A stretch of DNA of 64,000 nt from Chitinophagales bacterium (GCA_022360175.1 JAKSDI010000100.1:1-64000), one strand, 5' to 3'. Counted from the first letter of the stretch, positions 35,688 through 45,629 are shown. A program made the numbers and translations. The notes: generated by a model from the sequence alone, not told the origin.

Positions 35688-37058
35688 TTATCGCTTTTCC
35701 GAAACGATCCAATCAGCAGATTTAAAAAACCGCCATTCAACACTGGCCAAATCTACTTCAGGATCAATATAAACTCCATACTTCCGATAGTTCAATTTTG
35801 CTTTAATATCAGCATAAATTTCTACTTGCTGACCTTTCTTCTCGTATTCATCCCGTAAGAAATGTGCAAATTGCAAAATCATGTCAGGATGTGTATAGAG
35901 TTTGCGCCTTTGTTTATCCCTCAGGTAATCTCGGGGTTGAATTTTTTCAATTTCCCCATTTTCCTTGTCCTTTACAAGGAAAGTACCATAGCCTTGTTTA
36001 GCTCTCAGCATCATACGCCAGGAATAGCGATGCCCTTCTTCTGTCCAGGCTACATCTCCTGGATATAAATGATGCCGTAGTGGTAAAAGCAAATGTAATA
36101 CGATCGTTCCTGTTAATACATATGCAATGGCTGGTTGCCAGCTTTTTTGTTCCTGCCACATTGCTGTTTCATATTCTACGGTAGTCCGGCGCACCCACCA
36201 ATTATCAATCCTGGCTACTATTTTAACTCGTTCTGATAACCAACTGATCCACTTTCGTGGAAAACTTGGGCTAAAATACAAAGCTGATAAGGCCAATGAA
36301 AGAGAAGGGAATATACCTATTGCAAAAATGAGTGAATTGATAAAATGGAAAAAGATAATCGCTATAAATATCCAGGGGCGAGTACGCCTAAACATCAAAA
36401 AAAACGCTGCTGTCAAATCTAACAGGAGTCCTCCATAAGCCATGAAATAAGCGGTTTCCTTTAACTCCAGCAAAGGGCCTAAAATTGGCATATCGGAACG
36501 ATAGGAAATCCATTGATGCAATGGTATTGCTGCCAACCAGTCTGGATTAATTTTGGCGATTCCTCCAAAAAAATAAACGATTCCCATAAAAAACTGCAAT
36601 ACAAATAAAGGCCAGTAGGGCATAAATTGCCGTTTTAACTCGGGCAGACGCAATACATCCGCAGAAAATTGACGATTTGCCGGAAGGAAAATCATTACAA
36701 AACATATCCAGCAGAAGAGATACCCATGATTGAGGTAATGAGCTTTTTCAAGAAAGTAAGTGTACGTAAACCCCAATGCAAATATTGGAGTGACGATACG
36801 ATACCATTTCCCTAAAATAATGAATACAGCCAGGCAACACAGTATCAGGAAAAAAATAGACATAAACGGCTCGGGAAAAGGTTGTACCCATTCAAAACCG
36901 TAGTATTTAAACTGAAACTTATCTGGATCAAAAGCACCTTTCATAAGGTGATAATATATCCAGGTGCCTAGCACATCGGCAAAACCCAGAATACCAAAAA
37001 CTATACGGAAAAATACAAGCGAGGAAATATCTACCGGCTGGAATAAGCGTTTCTTCAT
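35688..37058 (-). CDS. HTTM / vitamin K-dependent gamma-carboxylase-like membrane protein
   Basis: This 456-residue polytopic membrane protein has an HTTM-domain pattern (horizontally transferred transmembrane domain), related to the membrane part of vitamin K-dependent gamma-carboxylases: VDISSLVFFRIVFGILGFADV at the start, FLEKAHYLNHGYLFCWICFVMIFLPANRQFS, and FFGGIAKINPDWLAAIPLHQWI. After about 300 residues of membrane segments there is a soluble C-terminal part (about 325-456; WRMMLRAKQGYGTFLVKDKENGE...). Bacterial members are common in Bacteroidota; function is unknown in most cases. It is 15 bases downstream of the methyltransferase gene in the same strand. Confidence 0.82.
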   Translation of the reverse strand: MKKRLFQPVDISSLVFFRIVFGILGFADVLGTWIYYHLMKGAFDPDKFQFKYYGFEWVQPFPEPFMSIFFLILCCLAVFIILGKWYRIVTPIFALGFTYTYFLEKAHYLNHGYLFCWICFVMIFLPANRQFSADVLRLPELKRQFMPYWPLFVLQFFMGIVYFFGGIAKINPDWLAAIPLHQWISYRSDMPILGPLLELKETAYFMAYGGLLLDLTAAFFLMFRRTRPWIFIAIIFFHFINSLIFAIGIFPSLSLALSALYFSPSFPRKWISWLSERVKIVARIDNWWVRRTTVEYETAMWQEQKSWQPAIAYVLTGTIVLHLLLPLRHHLYPGDVAWTEEGHRYSWRMMLRAKQGYGTFLVKDKENGEIEKIQPRDYLRDKQRRKLYTHPDMILQFAHFLRDEYEKKGQQVEIYADIKAKLNYRKYGVYIDPEVDLASVEWRFFKSADWIVSEKR

Positions 37059-37073
37059 TGCTGTTGAAAGGTA

Positions 37074-38135
37074 CTATTTGATACGAATTCGCATGCGTTT
37101 TCTCTTACGGCGTTTAGGTGGAGAAGGAGCGGCTTGTTCAATGGCTGTTTCGCCAAAATCTTCCATAATTTTGGTTGCCATTACTTGTGCAAGTCTTACT
37201 GGCACTGCATTCCCAATCATCTTATACCCTGCTGCCAGATTTCTATACTTGAATATAAATTCGTCTGGAAAAGTCTGTATACGAGCCACTTCTCTAACCG
37301 ATAAGCGCCGATACAGATGCTCAGAACCTGGTACAAACTGTTTGCGGTCTTTATCTACCGTTTCCATTTTAGGAGCTTGTGGATGTAAAGGCGCATGGCG
37401 TCCACTTGCCTGGATGGTAAACGATACCTCATCCCAACTCCTTACTCGATTGCGCGACATGTAAAGGCTGGAATAACTTCCAGTAAAATACTCATGATTA
37501 GGGAAAAGACATTGATCACCATTGGTATAGTTCCCTTCCAAAGCAGGAATTGCATTGTCAGCCAAATCACCAATAGCAGCCTGAAGGGAGAGTTTCATTT
37601 CAATAGGTGATGGAAATTCAAAAGTCTTATCCAGATCACGACGATATCCTACAAAAAATACTCGTTTTCTATCTTGGGGCACCAGATAATCTGATGCATT
37701 CAACAACTGAAAGGATAAATTATACCCTTCACCTGCTTCCTTAAATAGCTTTTTGATTTCTTTGAGTGCCTGTGCATTACGAGGTAGCAACATCCCCGCT
37801 ACATTTTCAGCTAAAAAGAATTTTGGCTGTTTTGCTTCCAGCAAGCGTATGAAGTCATAGAAAAGGCGGCCGCGATTATCTTCCATTCCTCTTAGCTTAC
37901 CCGCACGGCTCCAGCTTTGACAAGGAGGCCCTCCAATCATACCATCTGCGTCTGGAATATCTTCAGGAGAAATAGCTGTAATACTGCGGCGATCTAAGAT
38001 GGTATCAGGATGGTTTAATTCGTAGGTTTCCCAAATGTCTTTATCATATTCATTGGCCCAAACCACATCCGCACCTGCCCGGATAAACCCCAGGTCAAGC
38101 CCTCCTGCACCCGCAAAAAAGGAAACTACCTTCAT
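37074..38135 (-). CDS. DNA (cytosine-5) methyltransferase, orphan
   Basis: This 353-residue C5-methyltransferase of the Dcm/M.HpaII class transfers methyl from SAM to cytosine in a recognition site. The motifs in order are I FFAGAGGLDLGF (6-17), IV GGPPCQSWS with catalytic C72, VI FLAENVAG with E110, VIII QDRKRVFFVGY, a target-recognition region at about 195-275, IX RRLSVREVARIQTFPDEF, and X GYKMIGNAVPV. The C-terminal tail is strongly basic (PPKRRKRKRMRIRIK), which is unusual. The start is ATG 38135; a TTG two codons upstream is an alternative. No restriction endonuclease or Vsr gene is adjacent, so it may be a solitary regulator-type methyltransferase. It opens the leftward run to 29582. 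Confidence 0.93.
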   Translation of the reverse strand: MKVVSFFAGAGGLDLGFIRAGADVVWANEYDKDIWETYELNHPDTILDRRSITAISPEDIPDADGMIGGPPCQSWSRAGKLRGMEDNRGRLFYDFIRLLEAKQPKFFLAENVAGMLLPRNAQALKEIKKLFKEAGEGYNLSFQLLNASDYLVPQDRKRVFFVGYRRDLDKTFEFPSPIEMKLSLQAAIGDLADNAIPALEGNYTNGDQCLFPNHEYFTGSYSSLYMSRNRVRSWDEVSFTIQASGRHAPLHPQAPKMETVDKDRKQFVPGSEHLYRRLSVREVARIQTFPDEFIFKYRNLAAGYKMIGNAVPVRLAQVMATKIMEDFGETAIEQAAPSPPKRRKRKRMRIRIK

Positions 38136-38239
38136 AATCAAATGGCTTGCTCAGATGTAATGTATGATTTTTTAGAAAAGCCGCAATATAAGGACTAGGA
38201 GCACAAGTTAATAAATTTTGTGAAATGATGAACACAAAA

Positions 38240-38737
38240 TCATTCATCTTGTCGAATCAGCAGAGCAGGATCGGCCATATACCACTGTTCACGATCTCGC
38301 GTATATCCAAATGTAGCATGAGGCAGTTCTGCGTTTAGTGCTTTGGAAATGCGTTCTACTTCTTTACTCGATACACTAACAGTCCATTCTTTTCCATTTA
38401 ACAATTTAAAATACAAGGTCGCTTTCTTAGAAAACTGGAGGCCAAATGGTATATTCTCTACAACAATAGCGTACACCCAAACAATCTGCTTAGGATGACT
38501 CTTAATGAGTTGTATCAGTTGAAATTCCGGGCTTCTTCTGGAAGGAAAATAGAGATACACATACCTCATCCCCAAAATAGACAACACCATGCCCAATATC
38601 GTAAAAGCAGTATTATTTTGAAAACAAAAAAAGACAATTAGTAAACCGATGCAAAACATGCAGGCTGCAGCTACCCATTTTTGAATTTGCTCTTTACGCA
38701 ATTCTTTTTCCAATATTTGTGTTATATCATTATACAT
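38240..38737 (-). CDS. Two-helix membrane protein of unknown function
   Basis: This 165-residue protein has two membrane helices (about 21-39 and 43-65: WVAAACMFCIGLLIVFFCFQ and FTILGMVLSILGMRYVYLYF) followed by a soluble domain of about 100 residues (LIKSHPKQIVWVYAIVVENIPFGLQFSKKATLYFKLLNGKEW). I recognise no family with certainty. The orientation is the same as the methyltransferase, 104 bases upstream of it, and divergent from parE. It could be in the same transcription unit. Confidence 0.65.
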   Translation of the reverse strand: MYNDITQILEKELRKEQIQKWVAAACMFCIGLLIVFFCFQNNTAFTILGMVLSILGMRYVYLYFPSRRSPEFQLIQLIKSHPKQIVWVYAIVVENIPFGLQFSKKATLYFKLLNGKEWTVSVSSKEVERISKALNAELPHATFGYTRDREQWYMADPALLIRQDE

Positions 38738-38761
38738 CCCACCAACAAGTAAAACATTTTG

Positions 38762-38792
38762 TTGAATTTAGCTGTTTTTTTGCTTACTTTTG
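38762..38792 (+). promoter_or_regulatory. Promoter of parE (Bacteroidota type)
   Basis: TTG (38762-38764), 20 bases, then TACTTTTG (38785-38792), matching the -33 TTTG / -7 TAnnTTTG pattern of the Bacteroidota housekeeping sigma factor. A 9-bp hairpin (TTGAGTTTC 38793-38801, GAAACTCAA 38810-38818) lies at the expected transcription start, so the parE mRNA would begin with a hairpin. Confidence 0.5.
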
Positions 38793-38905
38793 TTGAGTTT
38801 CGCATCACTGAAACTCAAATGTTGAAAACTTTTCTCTCTCAACTAACAAAAAAAGAAGCATTTTGCTGAGATTTATTCAAGAAAGAACATAAACAAAGAT
38901 AGTCG

Positions 38906-40822
38906 ATGGCGAAGGTGAATTATACGGAAGATAACATTAGGTCACTGGATTGGAAAGAGCATATCAGGATGCGCCCGGGAATGTACATAGGAAAACTGGG
39001 TGATGGTTCGGCTGCAGATGATGGTATTTATATCTTGATTAAAGAGGTTATTGATAACTCCATCGATGAGTATGTGATGGGGCACGGTAAGAACATAGAC
39101 CTTTCTATAGAAGATGGACGGGTAACGATTAGAGACTATGGCCGCGGTATTCCTTTGGGGAAGGTAATCGATTGTGTTTCCAAGATTAATACAGGTGGTA
39201 AGTATGACTCCAAAGCATTCAAGAAGTCAGTAGGGCTAAACGGAGTAGGTACCAAGGCAGTTAATGCCCTGTCTCAATACTTCATGGTAAAAGCTATAAG
39301 GGAAGGGAAAGCGAAGGTAGCGGAATTTGAAAGAGGAGATTTGACAAAAGACCACAGAGTTAAAAAAGTATCGGAAGAAAACGGTACACTAGTCACCTTT
39401 AAACCAGATAATGAGATATTCAAGAAATTCCGTTTCCGTCCGGATTATATTGAAAACCAACTATGGAATTATGCCTACCTGAATGCGGGCCTTCGCATCA
39501 ATTTCAACGGAAAAACCCTGGTCTCTAAAAATGGCCTGTTGGATTTACTTCAGCGTAAGACAAGTAATGAAAATCTACGCTACCCCATCATTCACATGAA
39601 GGGAGAAGACCTGGAGATTGCTCTATCACACGGCAATCACTATGGAGAACAATACTATAGTTTCGTCAATGGGCAAAACACAACTCAGGGGGGTACCCAT
39701 TTAAATGCTTTACGTGAAGCAATCGTTAAAACGATACAGGAGCATTTCAACAAAAGTTACGACCGCCGTGATATTCTTACATCTATCGTTTCGGCTGTTA
39801 GTATTCGCGTAGAAGAGCCGGTATTTGAATCCCAAACGAAGACTAAGCTTGGTTCTACTGACATAGGCCCTGAAGGCCCTACTATCCGAACTTTCGTAGT
39901 CAACTTTGTAAAAGAACATCTCGATAATTTCCTCCATAAAAATCCAGAAGTTACCAAGTCTCTTGAAAAGCGTATCAAGCAATCGGAAAGAGAGCGTAAG
40001 GAAATTGCTGGTATCAAAAAAATTGCCAGAGAGAAGGCAAAAAAAGCCAATCTCCACAATAAAAAATTAAGAGACTGCAGGCTACATTTTAGCGATAGCG
40101 CCCGCAAAGTTTCAGAAGAAAACCGCAAGGCCACCACTATTTTCATTACGGAGGGGGATTCTGCCAGTGGTTCCATTACCAAAGCCAGAGATGTACAAAC
40201 CCAGGCAGTTTTTAGTTTGCGTGGTAAGCCTCTCAATTGTTATGGTTTGACCAAAAAGGTGGTTTATGAAAATGAAGAATTTAATCTTCTCCAGCACGCC
40301 CTCAATATTGAAGACGGACTTGATGACCTCCGCTATAATAGAGTAGTAATTGCAACGGATGCGGATGTAGATGGTATGCATATTCGATTGTTATTACTCA
40401 CTTTCTTCCTTCAGTTTTTCCCTGATCTTGTACGCAATGGCCATCTATTTATCTTAGATACTCCACTCTTTCGAGTAAGAGACAAACAAAAAACTTTTTA
40501 TTGCTACAGTGATGCTGAACGCCTGCAAGCAATAGACAAACTGAGAGGAAAGCCTGAAATTACTCGATTTAAGGGATTAGGAGAGATTTCTCCCGATGAA
40601 TTCCAGGATTTCATAGGAGAAGATATTCGGCTTGAACCCGTTATTCTCAATGAAGAAACAGACATTGATGATGTTCTGTCGTATTATATGGGAAAAAACA
40701 CGCCAAAGCGTCAGGAGTTTATCATCGATAATTTGCGTGTAGAAAAAGATGAATTGGAAGAGGAAGAGGCAGAGGAAATTGTTGCAGAAGCAAATGAAGA
40801 GGTCCTTGCTGAAATAGAATAA
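38906..40822 (+). CDS. parE: DNA topoisomerase IV subunit B (ParE)
   Basis: This is the 638-residue ATPase/TOPRIM subunit of type IIA topoisomerase, decatenating chromosomes. The GHKL ATPase is at about 1-220 ([46 protein letters not shown]), a transducer domain at about 230-395, and TOPRIM at about 410-535 ([13 protein letters not shown] with catalytic Glu; [14 protein letters not shown]xDxD). The C-terminal [13 protein letters not shown] block is present. It has the ParE-type length of Bacteroidota, not the longer gyrB. The acidic tail ends in a run of Glu. The partner parC is not adjacent: the next gene is lon after a 274-base gap, which differs from the parE-parC arrangement common in Bacteroidota. 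Confidence 0.94.
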   Translation: MAKVNYTEDNIRSLDWKEHIRMRPGMYIGKLGDGSAADDGIYILIKEVIDNSIDEYVMGHGKNIDLSIEDGRVTIRDYGRGIPLGKVIDCVSKINTGGKYDSKAFKKSVGLNGVGTKAVNALSQYFMVKAIREGKAKVAEFERGDLTKDHRVKKVSEENGTLVTFKPDNEIFKKFRFRPDYIENQLWNYAYLNAGLRINFNGKTLVSKNGLLDLLQRKTSNENLRYPIIHMKGEDLEIALSHGNHYGEQYYSFVNGQNTTQGGTHLNALREAIVKTIQEHFNKSYDRRDILTSIVSAVSIRVEEPVFESQTKTKLGSTDIGPEGPTIRTFVVNFVKEHLDNFLHKNPEVTKSLEKRIKQSERERKEIAGIKKIAREKAKKANLHNKKLRDCRLHFSDSARKVSEENRKATTIFITEGDSASGSITKARDVQTQAVFSLRGKPLNCYGLTKKVVYENEEFNLLQHALNIEDGLDDLRYNRVVIATDADVDGMHIRLLLLTFFLQFFPDLVRNGHLFILDTPLFRVRDKQKTFYCYSDAERLQAIDKLRGKPEITRFKGLGEISPDEFQDFIGEDIRLEPVILNEETDIDDVLSYYMGKNTPKRQEFIIDNLRVEKDELEEEEAEEIVAEANEEVLAEIE

Positions 40823-40941
40823 TCAACTACTTCATCTGACTTTTTGGCTCTTTTTTCACCCTATTTTGCAATGGCATGGTAGTTGCCATACTATGCGACG
40901 TACTATCTATATTTAGATAGCTGCCAACTTGACATTTTTTC

Positions 40942-41023
40942 ATTCTTTGACAGTTTTTCTCACAACCAAAGAGGAGTAAACTCAATGAGAAAGGGCTGTT
41001 TATTAGAAGAGCTGTCAAAGAAT
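40942..41023. promoter_or_regulatory. 12-bp inverted repeat upstream of lon
   Basis: ATTCTTTGACAG (40942-40953) and its exact complement CTGTCAAAGAAT (41012-41023) are spaced by 58 bases. Between them, TTTTTCTCA and TGAGAAAG pair loosely. The repeat lies 74 bases before the lon start. It could be a looping operator, or a terminator/attenuator after parE. Confidence 0.45.
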
Positions 41024-41096
41024 CTACTTTTATTGTAGTTGGTAATTTATAGCAACCGGTGGTTTTTAAAGCTTACCGTCAAAATATACATCGAAT

Positions 41097-43499
41097 ATGT
41101 TCGAGAATATGTTTTCGCATCAGCGATTTGAAGATGATAATGATTTTCTTCCGCTCTTTTCCGTTGACGAAGAAGGTGATGAGCATTCAATGGAATCCAT
41201 TCCTGAGTACCTACCCATATTAGCTCTAAAAAACACCGTCCTTTTCCCTGGAATTGTTATTCCTATAACAGTAGGCCGTGACAAATCTATCAAAGCGATC
41301 AATAAAGCATACAATGATGATAAGTTGATTGCAGTGCTTTCCCAGAAAGAGAGTAAAGTTGAAAACCCCAAGCAAGATGATTTATTCCAAATAGGGACTG
41401 TTGCCAGAATTTTGAAGCTACTCCGTATGCCCGATGGCACAACTACTGCAATACTACAAGGCAGGCGCCGATTTCAGCTAAATAGAATGCAGCAGGAAGA
41501 TCCTATGATGGAAGGTAGCATTTCAGAGTTAGAGCATTTTGAGCCCGATAACAAACTAGAATTTGAAGCACTAATAGCTTCTATATTGGATAGAGCAAAG
41601 CAGATCATAGAGCTTTCGCCCAATATTCCCTCTGAGGCTAGTGTTATGCTAAAAAATATTAATAATCAATCTTTTCTACTCAACTTCATTGCCTCCAATC
41701 TGGGGTCTAAAGTAAGTATTAAGCAACAAATACTGGAAATTGACCATCTTGCGGAAAAAGGTAAAATGATCCTTAAGCAGATGAATAGTGAATTGCAACT
41801 GCTGGAATTAAAAGATCAAATAGAAAATAAGGTAAGAGTAGATATTGAAAAGCAGCAAAGGGATTATTTTCTAAACCAGCAACTTAAGACTATTCAGGAA
41901 GAGCTGGGGCAGAATCCTCAGGAAGAAGAAATTAATAAACTGGGCCTCAAGGCAAAGGATAAAAAATGGCCTGAAGTAGTTGCAAAAACTTTCGATAAAG
42001 AAATACGCCGCCTCCGTCGTATGAATCCTCAGGTAGCGGAATATTCTATACAATTAAGCTATCTTGAATTACTCATTGATCTTCCCTGGGAAGAGTTTAC
42101 TGAAGATAACTTTGACCTGAAGAAGGTAAAAACGGTACTTGACAAGGATCATTTCGGCCTGGAAAAAGTTAAGGAACGTATATTAGAGCATCTCGCGGTG
42201 CTTAAGCTTAAAGGTGATATGAAAGCACCTATCTTGTGCTTGGTTGGCCCTCCGGGTGTTGGTAAAACATCCCTTGGTAAATCTATTGCTCAGGCATTGG
42301 ATCGCAATTTCATCCGTATGTCTCTAGGGGGCTTACATGACGAATCTGAAATCAGAGGGCATCGTAAAACCTATATTGGTGCCATGCCTGGGCGAATCAT
42401 TCAATCTCTTAAGCGAGCGGGATCATCAAATCCTGTATTCATATTAGATGAAATAGACAAAGTGGGAAAAGATTTTCGAGGAGATCCTTCTTCTGCTTTG
42501 TTAGAAGTATTAGACCCTGAGCAAAACGGTACTTTTTATGACAACTATCTTGAGTTAGAATACGATCTTTCTAAAGTACTCTTCATTGCTACTGCCAATT
42601 CACTTAGCACTATTCAGCCAGCACTCCTGGATAGAATGGAAATTATTCACATTAGTGGTTATTCCACCGAAGAGAAAGTCGAAATTGCTAAGCGTCATTT
42701 AATTCCAGAACAGCGAAAAGAGCACGGGCTAAAAGCAGCGGATGTAAAGCTGGGTAAACGTGTTATTCAGAAGATTATTGAGGAATACACCAGAGAGTCT
42801 GGTGTCCGTTCTTTAAGTCGTCAAATTGCTTCTGTGATGCGTAGCATCGCCAAGAAAGTAGCAATGGAAGAATCCTATGAGGTTTCAGTAAAGGCGGATG
42901 ACCTTTACAATATGTTAGGCCCTACTAGATTCAATAAAGATATCTATCAGAAAGTGCCCAGCCCCGGTGTTGCGGTTGGACTAGCCTGGACTCAAACAGG
43001 TGGTGATATCCTATTTATAGAGTGTAGCCTCAATAAAGGAAAAGGGAAACTAACCCTTACAGGTAATTTGGGGGATGTGATGAAAGAATCTGCTACAACA
43101 GCACTCAGTTTTATCAAAGCTAATACTGAATTACTCCAGATTAGTGAAGATGCTTTTGATCCACAGGATATCCATCTCCACATCCCAGAAGGAGCCATTC
43201 CAAAGGATGGCCCATCAGCAGGTATTACAATGCTAACGACTTTAGCTTCTGCCTTTACCAAACGTCCGGTAAGGCCTTATTTGGCAATGACCGGAGAAAT
43301 CACATTGAGAGGCAAGGTACTTCCTGTAGGAGGTATTAAAGAGAAGATTCTAGCAGCCAAGCGTGCTGGCATGAAAGAAATTATCCTTTGTGCGGAGAAT
43401 GAGAAACATGTAAAAGAAATTGAGCCAGACTATATAAAAGGTGTTGAATTCCACTATGTGAAAGAAATGACCGAAGTACTTGAACTGGCGTTGACGTAA
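41097..43499 (+). CDS. lon: ATP-dependent protease Lon
   Basis: This 800-residue LonA protease degrades misfolded and regulatory proteins in the cytoplasm. The N-terminal LON substrate-binding domain is at about 36-235 ([22 protein letters not shown]), the AAA+ domain contains Walker [13 protein letters not shown] (about 384-395) and Walker [11 protein letters not shown], and the C-terminal S16 peptidase has dyad S707 ([11 protein letters not shown]) and K750 ([11 protein letters not shown]). The length is typical. It is upstream of a 648-base repeat-rich gap. An inverted repeat upstream may contribute to regulation. Confidence 0.97.
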   Translation: MFENMFSHQRFEDDNDFLPLFSVDEEGDEHSMESIPEYLPILALKNTVLFPGIVIPITVGRDKSIKAINKAYNDDKLIAVLSQKESKVENPKQDDLFQIGTVARILKLLRMPDGTTTAILQGRRRFQLNRMQQEDPMMEGSISELEHFEPDNKLEFEALIASILDRAKQIIELSPNIPSEASVMLKNINNQSFLLNFIASNLGSKVSIKQQILEIDHLAEKGKMILKQMNSELQLLELKDQIENKVRVDIEKQQRDYFLNQQLKTIQEELGQNPQEEEINKLGLKAKDKKWPEVVAKTFDKEIRRLRRMNPQVAEYSIQLSYLELLIDLPWEEFTEDNFDLKKVKTVLDKDHFGLEKVKERILEHLAVLKLKGDMKAPILCLVGPPGVGKTSLGKSIAQALDRNFIRMSLGGLHDESEIRGHRKTYIGAMPGRIIQSLKRAGSSNPVFILDEIDKVGKDFRGDPSSALLEVLDPEQNGTFYDNYLELEYDLSKVLFIATANSLSTIQPALLDRMEIIHISGYSTEEKVEIAKRHLIPEQRKEHGLKAADVKLGKRVIQKIIEEYTRESGVRSLSRQIASVMRSIAKKVAMEESYEVSVKADDLYNMLGPTRFNKDIYQKVPSPGVAVGLAWTQTGGDILFIECSLNKGKGKLTLTGNLGDVMKESATTALSFIKANTELLQISEDAFDPQDIHLHIPEGAIPKDGPSAGITMLTTLASAFTKRPVRPYLAMTGEITLRGKVLPVGGIKEKILAAKRAGMKEIILCAENEKHVKEIEPDYIKGVEFHYVKEMTEVLELALT

Positions 43500-43500
43500 G

Positions 43501-43749
43501 AAGTGCAATTGTCAAACCAAAGTTCAAACCCAAGTGCAACGAGTGAATTTGCGCTTGGGTTTAAATTTATGTCAAATCTCCTGTACTGGATGATCAACCA
43601 ATGTAAAAAGAACATATAAGATCGCGGAAGCATTCCGCGACGAACCTTGTAAGTGCAAATGACAAACCAAAGTTCAAACTCAAATGCAAGTACATGTATT
43701 GCAAACTACGCTTGCGTTTTAATTTGCACTTGTACTTGCGTTTGAACTT
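43501..43749. repeat. Direct repeats with nested hairpins after lon
   Basis: Two ~39-base direct copies begin at 43501 and 43652 (AAGTGCAA..G.CAAACCAAAG then TTCAAAC.CAA.TGCAA; about 35 of 39 identical), 151 bases apart. Each lies beside its own inverted arm. In the first, AAACCCAAGTGCAA (43526-43539) pairs with TTGCGCTTGGGTTT (43549-43562) with one mismatch, making a terminator-like hairpin for lon. In the second, AAGTTCAAAC and GCAAGTACA pair with TGTACTTGCGTTTGAACTT near 43731-43749. There is no coding content. Confidence 0.6.
43622..43646 (-). repeat. 25-base GTTCGTCGCGGAATG repeat, copy 1
   Basis: On the minus strand this reads GTTCGTCGCGGAATGCTT followed by CCGCGAT. It matches the copy at 50567-50591 in 24 of 25 bases, in opposite orientation. 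Its core CGCGGAA-N-TTCCGCG is palindromic. Confidence 0.75.
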
Positions 43750-43881
43750 AATACTTAATCCTATTCCCCTCTTTTTTTCCTACTTTAGCGTACAATTAAG
43801 TTTTTCTCAACAAACCTTTCTCTCAAGCTGCGTGTCATTATGTAGTGATTAAGAATTTGAGATGGTTTAAACTTATAGAAG

Positions 43882-43985
43882 ATCCCCCTCAGCCCTGTGG
43901 GCAGCTCCCCCGAGGGAGCACAGCACTTATACCCCTCCCAGACGGGTCTTACGATTGGAGGGGTCGGCTGAAAGCCGGGGGAGGA
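43882..43985. repeat. C-run/G-run palindromic repeat
   Basis: Outer arms TCCCCCTCAGCC and GGCTGAAAGCCGGGGGA and inner arms ACCCCTCC (43931-43938) / GGAGGGGT (43957-43964) give a nested palindrome of about 104 bases. It resembles the hairpin at 24582-24656. The rest of the 43500-44147 gap holds no gene that I can support. Confidence 0.55.
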
Positions 43986-44147
43986 GTAAACATGAAGTTA
44001 CTAAAAAAGGCAATTTAATATTCTGATTTTTAGTGCCTTAATAAGAAAAGTTTAACCTACTTCTTTGATTAAAATAATCACAAAGGCATTCGCAAATTCA
44101 TTATAGAGTTAGTGCAGAGCAGATTTTCAAAGTATTAAGAAAAAATC

Positions 44148-44798
44148 ATGAGAAGTTTCAAGATAGTATTAGCACTCTTTTTTGTATTGGCCACAGTTAT
44201 TGCCTGGGCTCAAGAAGGAAATGACCAAAAAGAGTTGGTACAATTCTCCGGCCTTGTATTAGATGGTAGCGACGAACAATTATACCCAGTCCCTTATACC
44301 AATATTCTGGTAGAAGGAAAAAGCAGAGGTACCTATTCAGATCTCAAAGGTTTTTTCTCTATAGTAGTAGAAAAAGGGGATGTGATTGTTTTTTCCGCAA
44401 TTGGTTATAAAACGGTAGAATATGTTATACCTGAGGACTTGGAAGATGACCGTTATTCTATTGTACAATTGATGACACAAGATGTAATTAATCTGCCAGA
44501 AACTGTCATTTTTCCATGGCCTAGCCGCGATCACTTCAAACTGGAATTTCTTGCTATGGATGTCACTCCTGAGCTCCAGGAACGTGCAGCCAGAAATCTT
44601 GCTAATGAGACCTTACGTCGTATGCGAAATGATGTAAGAGTAGATGGTAATGAAAATGCAGATTATTATCTCCGCCAGCAGGCTCGTGAGTACTATTATA
44701 TTGGCCAGCAGCCACCTATGAATATTTTCAATCCTGTAGCATGGAAGAAATTCTTCGATGCCTGGAAGAATGGTGATTTTAAAAATGAAGAGGAATAG
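44148..44798 (+). CDS. Exported protein with carboxypeptidase-regulatory-like domain
   Basis: This 216-residue protein has a signal peptide at 1-22 (ATVIAWAQ). A CarboxypepD_reg-like beta-sandwich follows (about 29-115: FSGLVLDGSDEQLYPVPYTNILVEGKSRGTYSDLKGFFSIVVEKGDVIVFSAIGYKTVEYVIP). Then comes a charged helical tail (about 120-216) that includes LPETVIFPWPSRDHFKLEFLAMDVTPE and YYLRQQAREYYYIGQQPPMNIFNPVAWKKFFDAWKNG. Short proteins of this layout are common in Bacteroidota, where the domain is otherwise found at the N-terminus of TonB-dependent receptors. The periplasmic or surface function is unknown. It is followed by convergent genes. Confidence 0.8.
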   Translation: MRSFKIVLALFFVLATVIAWAQEGNDQKELVQFSGLVLDGSDEQLYPVPYTNILVEGKSRGTYSDLKGFFSIVVEKGDVIVFSAIGYKTVEYVIPEDLEDDRYSIVQLMTQDVINLPETVIFPWPSRDHFKLEFLAMDVTPELQERAARNLANETLRRMRNDVRVDGNENADYYLRQQAREYYYIGQQPPMNIFNPVAWKKFFDAWKNGDFKNEEE

Positions 44799-44820
44799 AA
44801 TCATTTCTGCCTTATGGCAA

Positions 44821-45624
44821 TCACCCTATTTCCTGTTTGCTTTTGAACACCTTTCTACCCCAGAATAAAACCTGGAAGCCATAGGTACCCAACCAAGCTC
44901 CTATAGCTGCAAATGAGAGCATACCAAAAGCAACATATGGCCTTACCGCACGAAAATTTATTTCAAACAATTTGAAATAAATGAAGTCTCCTATAACAAA
45001 AACCGAGTGGATAATAAACAACACTAACAATACTCTAATTAGTGTGCGCAAATACAAAACCGTTTTTTTTGATTTTACATCTACTTTCCTTGCCTCCAGA
45101 GCTTTCCTTCGCTGACGAATATATCGATGTGCAAAATAGAGATATGCATAAAAGCCCATAAGGTATAGAGCTTGCTCAAAAGCTCCGTAAAAAGGGTTAA
45201 AAAATGAACGCTCAATTCCTCCTTTATAAGATACAGGAGTAAAGAATAGGATTAAGAAAAATAGCCCCTGCCCTATTGGTAAAATGAAATGCTTAAGGTC
45301 TGACCATTCTAAGCGATATGCAGGGTACAGGCAAAGCTTTACATGATAAAACAATAGGACAGGAAAAGATAAAGTATAATAGATTGGAATAAATTTCAAT
45401 CTGGGGTAATCATCATACCATCCAGCAAAATTAATGATATTATGTAGTAAGGTTAAGCCAAAGGCAATCAACAAGCATCCAAAAAACCAGTTAGATCTTC
45501 GATCACCCGACCTCTTAAAGAAGAACAGCCCCCCCACAGAGAGGAGCTGAAGCACTACAACTGTCAGTATAAAAATCAGTATGTAAAAGAAGATGGTTTT
45601 GTCTCCAATGACCAAAAAATCCAT
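44821..45624 (-). CDS. Seven-helix membrane protein resembling the sensor half of membrane AraC regulators
   Basis: This 267-residue protein has about seven membrane helices (about 9-33, 45-62, 77-98, 108-126, 147-165, 192-215, 228-250) and a basic loop RRKALEARKVDVKSKKT near 168-185. The arrangement resembles the 7TM part of Bacteroidota AraC-family regulators with a membrane N-terminus (LPVLLFYHVKLCLYP-type segment, then WSDLKHFILP), but it lacks an AraC HTH after the last helix and ends at VFKSKQEIG. Its function is unknown. It lies 5 bases downstream of the secreted 163-residue protein gene, which suggests a pair. Confidence 0.65.
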   Translation of the reverse strand: MDFLVIGDKTIFFYILIFILTVVVLQLLSVGGLFFFKRSGDRRSNWFFGCLLIAFGLTLLHNIINFAGWYDDYPRLKFIPIYYTLSFPVLLFYHVKLCLYPAYRLEWSDLKHFILPIGQGLFFLILFFTPVSYKGGIERSFFNPFYGAFEQALYLMGFYAYLYFAHRYIRQRRKALEARKVDVKSKKTVLYLRTLIRVLLVLFIIHSVFVIGDFIYFKLFEINFRAVRPYVAFGMLSFAAIGAWLGTYGFQVLFWGRKVFKSKQEIG

Positions 45625-45629
45625 CGTAT

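Noticed and set aside
37074..38737. Complete restriction-modification system
   Set aside because: Only the methyltransferase is recognisable; the neighbouring 165-residue protein is a two-helix membrane protein, not a nuclease.
40928..40935. TTGACA-like -35 box of enterobacterial type before lon
   Set aside because: Bacteroidota primary sigma factors use TTTG/TAnnTTTG, and no matching -10 follows at 17 bases.
43501..43749. Possible CRISPR array in the repeats after lon
   Set aside because: Only two direct copies, 151 bases apart, with nested hairpins; no regular spacers and no cas genes.
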